Assembly (NCBI GenBank): GCA_947175225.1
Contig: CAMWLX010000084.1
Span: 1 to 10,587, forward strand
Source of the DNA: an uncultured Porphyromonadaceae bacterium
GTDB taxonomy: Bacteria > Bacteroidota > Bacteroidia > Bacteroidales > Muribaculaceae
Direction: 5' to 3'
Length of the DNA: 10,587 nucleotides
Part shown: piece after piece, positions 1 through 6,093 of the stretch
Numbering within the stretch: position 1 is the first letter of the stretch
Layout: each line of letters starts with the position of its first letter
The notes under the pieces: generated by a model
Told to the model about the DNA's origin: nothing
Database searches by the model: none
What the model saw: only the letters and a program-made list of their open reading frames with translations
Made by a program: the position numbers and the translations under genes

Positions 1-1929
1 CTCCGGGAGCAACGCCGTCTGCTTCAAATAGAATATGATGAGGAGAAGAAAGCTTTCTCCGAGGTCACTGCACGCATAGGTCTCTCGCATCTTGCTGCGA
101 AAGGGAATGCGTGGCTTAACATCTCTGTAGACCGTTCGTTTTATAATTCAATCAACCAAAGAGTGATTGAGATCTCACGCCCTGAATCTTCTTCCGACGA
201 AGACCATAATTTTGAATATGGGCGGCCTGTGGCTTTCTTCACTTTAGGAGAGAACCCTGCAGACAGACCATCGTTTCCATTTTCAGGCACAGTCAGCTTT
301 GTCGATGGCGACCGTATGGTGGTAGCTATTCCGGAAAGCGCAGATATATCAAAACTTTCTTCAGTAAAGACTGCCGGAATCATGCTCTCGTTTGATGAAA
401 CATCTTATCGCACGATGTTTGATGCCCTTGATCGTGTTATTAAGGCAAAAGGAAGGCTTGCAGAGCTTCGCGACCTCTTTTACTCACGCCGTCGCGTCGG
501 TGAATTCTCTTTCGCGCCTTTAGGATTTCAATATCTTAATCAGACCCAAGAGTCAGCCGTCAACAAGGTGCTTAGAGCCAAAGATGTGGCGATAGTCCAT
601 GGCCCTCCCGGCACTGGAAAGACAACTACTTTGGTAGAGGCAATAGCAGAAACCTTGCGTCGAGAGCCACAGGTCCTTGTGTGCGCCCAAAGCAACATGG
701 CAGTGGATTGGATTTGTGAAAAACTCGTTGATAGGGGAGTGCATGTGCTCCGTCTCGGCAATCCTTCGCGTGTAAACGACAAGATGCTTTCGTTTACGTA
801 TGAACGACGCTTCGAGTCACACCCTGATTATCCCGACCTATGGAGTATACGTAAAGCGATCCGCGAACTTCGTTCTGCAAAGCGCCATGGTTCCGACCAG
901 TGGCATCAGAAGATGGATCGCTTGCGCAGCCGTGCCACAGAACTTGAAATCCGAATAAATCAGGATCTCTTCAATTCAGCGCACGTGATAGCATCCACTC
1001 TCGTGGGTAGTTCATCCCGACTGCTTGACGGGATGAAATTCTCAACGCTCTTCATTGATGAAGCTGCACAAGCTCTTGAAGCTGCCTCTTGGATTCCAAT
1101 ACGCAGAGCCGGCAGGGTAGTGCTTGCCGGCGATCATTGCCAACTTCCTCCGACTGTAAAATCCTACGAGGCAATGAAGCAAGGGCTCGGAAAGTCTCTT
1201 ATGGAGCGATTGGTAGACAATCATCCTGAGTCTGTCTCCCTCCTTACAATGCAATATCGCATGAATCAAGAGATAATGCGATTTTCAAGTGATTGGTTCT
1301 ATGGAGGAGTGATGACGGCAGCCCCGGAAGTACGCTACCGTGGCATTCTTGACTATGATACCCCCATCGAATGGATAGATACCGCCACTGCATTCCTCCC
1401 GGACGACCTTTCGGCTGACAGCTCTACACAGAATCTTGTAGGGGGGCAAGGCTCGTGTGACCTCCCTGCCGAACAACGTTTTCAGGAATCCGAATATGGC
1501 AACTCACATGGCCGTATCAACCGCGACGAAGCAGAATTTTCAGTACGCACTCTCCGTGCGTACATTGAAAAAATAGGGAAGCAACGTTTCCTCGACGAGC
1601 GCATAGATGTAGGTCTGATATCTCCATATCGTGCGCAGGTGCAATATCTCCGTGGTCTCATCAAGCGAACTCCTTTCTTCAAGCCATTCCGCCATCTGAT
1701 TTCTGTAAATACAGTAGACGGTTTTCAAGGTCAGGAGCGCGACGTGATCATCATATCGCTCGTCAGAAGCAACGAGGAAGGAAACATTGGCTTCCTTCGC
1801 GATCTCCGTCGCATGAACGTGGCCATGACCCGCGCCCGCATGAAGCTCATCATCATAGGCGATGTGGCCACTCTGACCCGCCATCCCTTCTACCGCCGTC
1901 TCCACGACCATATTGCTTCTGATGAATAG
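1..1929 (+). CDS. Superfamily 1 DNA/RNA helicase, Upf1/IGHMBP2-like (5' end outside window)
   Basis: This is a probable ATP-dependent helicase of the DNA2/NAM7 (Upf1, IGHMBP2) branch of superfamily 1, acting in the cytoplasm on nucleic acid; its cellular role in Bacteroidales is not known to me. The frame is open from base 1, giving 642 visible residues. Motifs appear in the family order: Q-like LNQTQESAV (about 535-561), Walker A GPPGTGKTTT (601-630), Walker B DEAAQ (1057-1071), motif III AGDHCQLPPT (1126-1155), QYRMN near 1252, DGFQGQERDV (about 1717-1743) and motif VI RRMNVAMTRAR (about 1807-1840). The long insert after Walker A and the glutamine after DEAA fit the Upf1 group rather than UvrD/Rep. 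The GTG at 163 is not the likely start, because helicase-like sequence rich in charged residues continues in frame to the window edge. Only a short N-terminal piece is probably missing, judged from usual family length. It ends 128 bases before typA, which has its own promoter, so co-transcription need not be assumed. Confidence 0.9.
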   Translation, partial: LREQRRLLQIEYDEEKKAFSEVTARIGLSHLAAKGNAWLNISVDRSFYNSINQRVIEISRPESSSDEDHNFEYGRPVAFFTLGENPADRPSFPFSGTVSFVDGDRMVVAIPESADISKLSSVKTAGIMLSFDETSYRTMFDALDRVIKAKGRLAELRDLFYSRRRVGEFSFAPLGFQYLNQTQESAVNKVLRAKDVAIVHGPPGTGKTTTLVEAIAETLRREPQVLVCAQSNMAVDWICEKLVDRGVHVLRLGNPSRVNDKMLSFTYERRFESHPDYPDLWSIRKAIRELRSAKRHGSDQWHQKMDRLRSRATELEIRINQDLFNSAHVIASTLVGSSSRLLDGMKFSTLFIDEAAQALEAASWIPIRRAGRVVLAGDHCQLPPTVKSYEAMKQGLGKSLMERLVDNHPESVSLLTMQYRMNQEIMRFSSDWFYGGVMTAAPEVRYRGILDYDTPIEWIDTATAFLPDDLSADSSTQNLVGGQGSCDLPAEQRFQESEYGNSHGRINRDEAEFSVRTLRAYIEKIGKQRFLDERIDVGLISPYRAQVQYLRGLIKRTPFFKPFRHLISVNTVDGFQGQERDVIIISLVRSNEEGNIGFLRDLRRMNVAMTRARMKLIIIGDVATLTRHPFYRRLHDHIASDE

Positions 1930-2057
1930 GTCAGACCCAAGTCTTTGATTCGGATGATTTTCAAACTTTAAGAGAAAACATTTGATTTTTTCCTTAAAAA
2001 GTATTAATTTTGCAGTTTGAAACAACCCGGCTTATTCCCCGGGAATCAGTACAAACT
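1930..2057 (+). other. Helicase-typA intergenic region
   Basis: This AT-rich gap separates the helicase stop codon from the typA start. It contains the typA promoter (1981-2012) and an approximately 40-base leader rich in A and C. A 4-bp hairpin (AGAC, CCAA, GTCT at 1933-1944) lies just after the helicase stop, but it is too short to call a terminator. I find no small gene or RNA motif in it. Confidence 0.5.
1981..2012 (+). promoter_or_regulatory. Bacteroides-type promoter for typA
   Basis: The sequence carries TTTG at 1981-1984 and TAATTTTG at 2005-2012, which match the Bacteroidota -33 TTTG and -7 TAnnTTTG boxes. The 20-base spacing is as expected for the primary sigma factor of this phylum. 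Transcription should start a few bases after 2012, leaving a leader of about 40 bases before the ATG at 2058. The match is exact at all fixed positions, but no transcript data are available here. Confidence 0.72.
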
Positions 2058-3863
2058 ATGCAAGATATCCGCAATATAGCTATTATCGCTCACGTCGACC
2101 ACGGTAAGACTACCCTTGTCGACAAGATGCTCCTCGCTGGAAATCTCTTCCGCGAAAACCAGAACGCTGGTGAACTCATTCTCGACAACAACGACCTTGA
2201 GCGTGAAAGAGGTATCACAATCCTCTCAAAAAATGTAAGTATCAACTATAAAGGCACTAAAATAAATATTATCGACACTCCGGGTCACGCTGATTTCGGT
2301 GGTGAGGTGGAGCGTGTGCTCAATATGGCAGACGGATGCTTGCTCCTTGTCGACGCTTTTGAAGGCCCGATGCCGCAGACAAGGTTTGTGCTTCAAAAAG
2401 CTATCCGGATGGGCTTGAAGCCGGTTGTCGTCATCAATAAAGTTGACAAACCCAATTGCCGCCCCGATGAAGTCAATGAGATGGTGTTCGACCTGATGTT
2501 TAATCTCAATGCTACAGAAGACCAGCTCGATTTTCCTACTGTCTATGGCAGCGCAAAGGAAAACTGGATGAGCAAGGATTGGAAAGTTCGCACCGACGAT
2601 ATCACAGCTGTCCTTGATGCCATCATTGAATATATTCCGGCTCCTACTCAATTAGAAGGGGATCCGCAGATGCTTATCACAAGCCTTGACTTTTCAAGCT
2701 ATGTTGGTCGAATCGCAGTAGGTAGAGTGCATCGTGGCACACTACGCGAAGGGATGGACATCGCGCTTTGCAAGAAAGATGGCAGCGTGAAGAAGCAGCG
2801 CATCAAAGAGCTCCATACATTTGAAGGGATGGGGCGCAAGAAAGTTTCTGAAGTTAGTTCCGGAGATATTTGTGCGATTGTCGGTCTGGAAGATTTTGAA
2901 ATTGGAGATACTGTGTCTTCGCTCGAAAATCCGGAGCCGCTTCCGCGTATTGCCATCGATGAGCCTACAATGTCGATGACTTTCACTATCAACAACTCTC
3001 CATTCTTCGGAAAAGATGGCAAATATGTGACTTCCCGCCATATCCACGACAGGCTTATGAAAGAGCTCGACCGCAATCTTGCTCTCCGTGTCAGCAAAGG
3101 GGACACGGAAGACAAATGGACTGTATATGGCCGTGGTGTGCTTCATTTGTCAATCCTCATTGAGACCATGCGTCGTGAGGGATATGAACTTCAGGTAGGT
3201 CAGCCGCAGGTGATCGTAAAGGAAATCGACGGCGTCAAGTGTGAGCCAATTGAGGCTCTCACCATCAATGTCCCTGAAGAATATAGCTCTAAAGTGATTG
3301 ATATGGTGACTCGACGTAAGGGTGAGATCGTAAGCATGGACACCCAAAACGACCGTATCAACATCGAATTCAATATTCCATCGCGTGGCATTATTGGTCT
3401 GCGTAATAATGTGCTGACAGCTACTGCAGGAGAAGCCATCATGGCTCACCGTTTCCTTGAATATCAGCCATGGAAGGGTGAAATAGAACGTCGCACAAAT
3501 GGCTCGCTCATTGCAATGGAAGCCGGCACTGCGTATGCTTATGCGATCGACAAACTTCAGGACCGCGGGCGTTTCTTTATCTTCCCGCAAGATGAGGTAT
3601 ATGCCGGTCAGGTAGTAGGGGAGAACGCTAAAGACAAGGATATAGTGGTCAACGTCACTAAATCAAAGAAACTTACCAACATGCGTGCTTCCGGAGCCGA
3701 CGACAAGGCTAAGATTGTGCCTCCCGTAGTGTTCTCGCTTGAAGAAGCTCTTGAATATATTAAAGAAGATGAATATGTAGAGGTCACTCCCAATCATCTT
3801 CGCCTTCGCAAGATCATTCTTGACGAGAACGAGCGTAAGCGTGCCAACAGAAGCGAAGCTTAA
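2058..3863 (+). CDS. typA: TypA/BipA ribosome-associated translational GTPase
   Basis: TypA (BipA) is an EF-G-like GTPase that binds the 70S ribosome. In bacteria where it has been studied, it supports growth at low temperature, stress responses and 50S subunit assembly. The 601-residue product has the usual family length. The GTP-binding motifs are all present: G1 AHVDHGKTT (11-19), the switch I segment RERGITI (49-55), G3 DTPGHADF (73-80), G4 NKVDK (127-131) and G5 SAK (165-167). The beta-barrel domain II, the EF-G-like domains III and V, and the TypA-specific C-terminal domain follow, ending in a basic tail. The ATG at 2058 is chosen over the in-frame TTG at 2010, since the latter lies inside the -7 promoter box and the N-terminus MQDIRNIAIIAHVDHGK fits the family. 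The gene has its own promoter. A small membrane protein gene follows after 36 bases. Nothing about the protein looks degenerate. Confidence 0.97.
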   Translation: MQDIRNIAIIAHVDHGKTTLVDKMLLAGNLFRENQNAGELILDNNDLERERGITILSKNVSINYKGTKINIIDTPGHADFGGEVERVLNMADGCLLLVDAFEGPMPQTRFVLQKAIRMGLKPVVVINKVDKPNCRPDEVNEMVFDLMFNLNATEDQLDFPTVYGSAKENWMSKDWKVRTDDITAVLDAIIEYIPAPTQLEGDPQMLITSLDFSSYVGRIAVGRVHRGTLREGMDIALCKKDGSVKKQRIKELHTFEGMGRKKVSEVSSGDICAIVGLEDFEIGDTVSSLENPEPLPRIAIDEPTMSMTFTINNSPFFGKDGKYVTSRHIHDRLMKELDRNLALRVSKGDTEDKWTVYGRGVLHLSILIETMRREGYELQVGQPQVIVKEIDGVKCEPIEALTINVPEEYSSKVIDMVTRRKGEIVSMDTQNDRINIEFNIPSRGIIGLRNNVLTATAGEAIMAHRFLEYQPWKGEIERRTNGSLIAMEAGTAYAYAIDKLQDRGRFFIFPQDEVYAGQVVGENAKDKDIVVNVTKSKKLTNMRASGADDKAKIVPPVVFSLEEALEYIKEDEYVEVTPNHLRLRKIILDENERKRANRSEA

Positions 3864-3874
3864 TCCTCCTCGTA

Positions 3875-3898
3875 AGGACGCACTGCAACGTGTGTCCT
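3875..3898 (+). terminator. 9-bp hairpin after typA (atypical terminator or processing element)
   Basis: The arms AGGACGCAC (3875-3883) and GTGTGTCCT (3890-3898) pair over 9 bp with one G-T wobble around the 6-base loop TGCAAC. The stem starts 11 bases after the typA stop. No T-run follows, so it is not a standard intrinsic terminator. It ends one base before the first candidate ATG (3900) of the next gene. It could slow read-through, protect the typA 3' end, or limit translation of the downstream gene. Confidence 0.4.
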
Positions 3899-3899
3899 A

Positions 3900-4220
3900 A
3901 TGACCATCGCAATGAAACATCCTCTCACATCAAAAGAACGTAGAGGGCTGCTGGCAGTAGCTGCCGCAGCCCTCTTATGCATTTCTTCAGGTTTTATTTT
4001 CCGCAGTTGCACTTACAATTCTGAAATCACGGAAATCTCAAATAACTCACGTGGCTCAGGGCATACTGAAAATTCAGTGAGAGCCGGCAACTCAGAGAAA
4101 GCTGAAGCTTTTGAAGATGCAAAACCATCAAAAAAATTAAAGAGAAAAAAGAACTCGCAAAAAAAGAAAGCTCCGAAAAGTTATCCCGTAAGGGATCCCC
4201 TTTCAGAGCCTTGCGATTAA
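3900..4220 (+). CDS. Small, lysine-rich, single-span membrane protein of unknown function
   Basis: I do not recognise a function. The 106-residue product has a short basic N-terminus (KERRG at about 12-16) and one hydrophobic segment (about residues 17-35, LLAVAAAALLCISSGFIF). A polar Ser/Asn/Glu linker follows, then a lysine-rich stretch (about 77-94) and a tail ending RDPLSEPCD. The hydrophobic segment could be an uncleaved signal anchor or, less likely, a signal peptide. A second in-frame ATG at 3912 would give 102 residues (MKHPLTSKERRG), and may be the real start because the 3875-3898 hairpin crowds the ATG at 3900. The A-rich codons include two runs of seven A (4130-4136 and 4159-4165), where polymerase slippage is conceivable. 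The gene lies 36 bases after typA on the same strand and may be read from the typA promoter. It is probably real because it has the layout of a membrane anchor with a polar tail. Confidence 0.65.
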   Translation: MTIAMKHPLTSKERRGLLAVAAAALLCISSGFIFRSCTYNSEITEISNNSRGSGHTENSVRAGNSEKAEAFEDAKPSKKLKRKKNSQKKKAPKSYPVRDPLSEPCD

Positions 4221-4244
4221 TTGTCGGCTAAAGTAGAAACGCAA
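4221..4244. other. Short gap between convergent transcription units
   Basis: Only 24 bases separate the stop of the + strand small membrane protein gene from the stop of the - strand transglutaminase-like gene. The only pairing I see is weak and AT-rich (TAATTG at 4218-4223 with CAATTA at 4242-4247), without a T-run. There is no convincing terminator for either direction. Confidence 0.5.
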
Positions 4245-6065
4245 TTACTTATACTGCTTATCTACAGTGGGCGATGTGTTTTTGAAAGCGTTCATCACCA
4301 TTCCGACAGTGCTTCCGATATAGGTCGGATCTGCACTGTAGTACTTGGTCCCATCAGTATTGTAGTAGTATCCGGCGATATCCTCATCCACTGCTACAGT
4401 GGCGCTTTCGTGGCCGGGATACTGCACAAGCTGACATGGCAACCCAAGGGCATTCCAAAGCAGATAGGAGAAGAAGATAGCTCTGTCTTCACAATCATTT
4501 TTGTCATAGATGAAATTCTCCTCAAGGAAATAAGGCTTTTCAAATCCGTGGAAATCCTGATCTGTAGAATAGTTGAAGCCATTGTGGCAAAGAGCCATCA
4601 GTGCATTGACAGCCTCCCTTTCAGTCTTGCCGGCAAGCTGAGTCTTCACCTGATCTACAATATCCTCACGCAGACGGCTGTCTACCCAAGACGATGCAAA
4701 GTCGCCCGTTGGCATTTGGGGATAATGATGGAGAATATTTTTAATATTTTCATTCACTTCTCCCTTCAGTGTCAGTTTGCCATTCGTAAGATTGAATGGT
4801 TTGGCCTTCATTGGCAGGCTGAGTCCTGTCAGGCGCAGATCAGACGTCTTTCCAAGTGTATTTTCGGAAATCTTACATGTCAACAGACGCACTGATTCTC
4901 CGGCTTTGGGTGCTTTGAAGCCGTCGGGATAGAGGATAGTGTACTTACGTCCGTCTACAGTCTGCGACATAGTTCCATATACTGTCTTCTGGTCGAACGG
5001 CATCATTACCATAAAGGTGTCGTTGACCTTAGTCAAGCGTGCATCATATCCCATATTAGTGATAAGGAAATGAATTGCCGACATTCGGGCAGCAGGATTT
5101 GAGTTCTTAAATTTCTGATTTACGAATGCCTCTGCGAGTCTGTAGGTCAGGTATCCATTGAGACCAAGTTGCTGGGCAAGTCCGAAGAGCTGACGCGAAG
5201 TCTCTACGCCCCCTTCCTGGGCTGCCATTTTCTGCCAATGCGCACCCATCTCATCATGCCCGTTGATTGCGGACGCAATCTCAAACTTTATTTCCGGTAC
5301 GAAAGCCTCCATACCGTAGAAATCAAACAAAAAATTATTCTGATTCTTCGGTATCTTGAAAGTCTCTTCAGTAGCATAGCCGCTTTCATCGATGACACGC
5401 TGAAGATCTTCCGGGCTCATCCTTCGGTCGGCCATGTCGATGTTGACTATACCCGACTCTCCCGGATTGGGAGCAGCCGTCTGTCCGGGAAAAGATCCAA
5501 ATGTGAATTCCGGATCCGGAAGTCTGAGCACAGCCTTTTCATAGTTGCTTCTCGAGGCAGCATCCGACATCTTGAAGGATGATGCACTGGGACTTTGAGC
5601 CATGATTTGCGGCATGGAGCTGCTCCCTTTTCCGGGTAAATCAATTTTCATTGAAGGATAGTCATAGTCTGTGATAGACCCTTTTGCCAATTCCTTGCCG
5701 GGTTTGGCTGCAAGCACACCTCCGGATGAAGATAATCCGAAACGAGGAGTAGGAAGTTTGGCTACTTCTGGTTGGGGAGCAGGTTCGGTTGCTACCGGTT
5801 GAGGAGGCAATGCCTTTGGCTTGGGTTGTGTGTAAGGACTTTCTTCCTCCCAAAGCGGTTCAAACTCATGCCACTCTCCATTTAGAAAATCGGCATAGTG
5901 CTCAAGTATTCTCGACTTGAAGCTATCATAGTCGCTGAATATCTGCTGACGGAATTGTTCGAATTCCGATGATGGCGAGTTTGAAGGTTCCGAATGTATC
6001 TGTGAAACGCCAGACATCACTCCGAACATCAAAGAGCCACCTACAATTATGAAGCTTTTTCGCAT
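4245..6065 (-). CDS. Exported transglutaminase-like cysteine hydrolase, paralogue B (last gene of operon)
   Basis: This 606-residue exported protein has a C-terminal transglutaminase-like (papain-fold) domain, and is probably a cysteine peptidase or amidase of the cell envelope; the substrate is unknown. Residues 1-25 are a signal peptide (MRKSFIIVGG...). Residues 35-82 hold a motif shared with its neighbour (FKSRILEHY, DFLNGEW, ESPYTQPKP), followed by a proline-rich linker (about 80-107). A central region (about 180-385) is also shared, including FGSFPGQ, FDFYGMEAF and EGGVETSRQLFGLAQQLG. The catalytic domain (about 450-606) shows the expected triad: Cys525 in NDCEDRA, His552 in YPGHES and Asp579 in SADPTYIG. 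Codon 525 reads TGT at 4493-4491. It starts 28 bases after the stop of paralogue A and resembles it along nearly its whole length, which indicates a tandem duplication that has since diverged. I see no promoter in that gap. Cross-linking activity is possible, but bacterial relatives with the CEDRA context are more often hydrolases; that is family knowledge, not shown here. Confidence 0.88.
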   Translation of the reverse strand: MRKSFIIVGGSLMFGVMSGVSQIHSEPSNSPSSEFEQFRQQIFSDYDSFKSRILEHYADFLNGEWHEFEPLWEEESPYTQPKPKALPPQPVATEPAPQPEVAKLPTPRFGLSSSGGVLAAKPGKELAKGSITDYDYPSMKIDLPGKGSSSMPQIMAQSPSASSFKMSDAASRSNYEKAVLRLPDPEFTFGSFPGQTAAPNPGESGIVNIDMADRRMSPEDLQRVIDESGYATEETFKIPKNQNNFLFDFYGMEAFVPEIKFEIASAINGHDEMGAHWQKMAAQEGGVETSRQLFGLAQQLGLNGYLTYRLAEAFVNQKFKNSNPAARMSAIHFLITNMGYDARLTKVNDTFMVMMPFDQKTVYGTMSQTVDGRKYTILYPDGFKAPKAGESVRLLTCKISENTLGKTSDLRLTGLSLPMKAKPFNLTNGKLTLKGEVNENIKNILHHYPQMPTGDFASSWVDSRLREDIVDQVKTQLAGKTEREAVNALMALCHNGFNYSTDQDFHGFEKPYFLEENFIYDKNDCEDRAIFFSYLLWNALGLPCQLVQYPGHESATVAVDEDIAGYYYNTDGTKYYSADPTYIGSTVGMVMNAFKNTSPTVDKQYK

Positions 6066-6093
6066 GTGATATTTTTTGTTGGTGATTTACTGA

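Noticed and set aside
163..165. GTG as start of the helicase gene
   Set aside because: The same frame is open to base 1 with plausible protein sequence upstream, so the gene is cut by the window edge and this codon is internal.
1933..1944. Small inverted repeat AGAC-CCAA-GTCT after the helicase stop
   Set aside because: The 4-bp stem is too weak to call a terminator and can be expected by chance.
1540..2025. 161-codon open frame on the - strand
   Set aside because: It covers the helicase C-terminal motifs and the typA promoter in antisense, with no family resemblance; it is a shadow of the real gene.
2226..3590. Several 80-146 codon antisense frames within typA
   Set aside because: All lie opposite a highly conserved full-length TypA, and long antisense frames are a by-product of its codon use.
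4218..4247. TAATTG/CAATTA pairing between the convergent genes
   Set aside because: Six AT-rich pairs around an 18-base loop without a T-run do not support a terminator call.
4221..4895. 224-codon open frame on the + strand
   Set aside because: It lies wholly antisense to the catalytic domain of the transglutaminase-like gene, whose frame carries the conserved triad; the + frame shows no recognisable domain.
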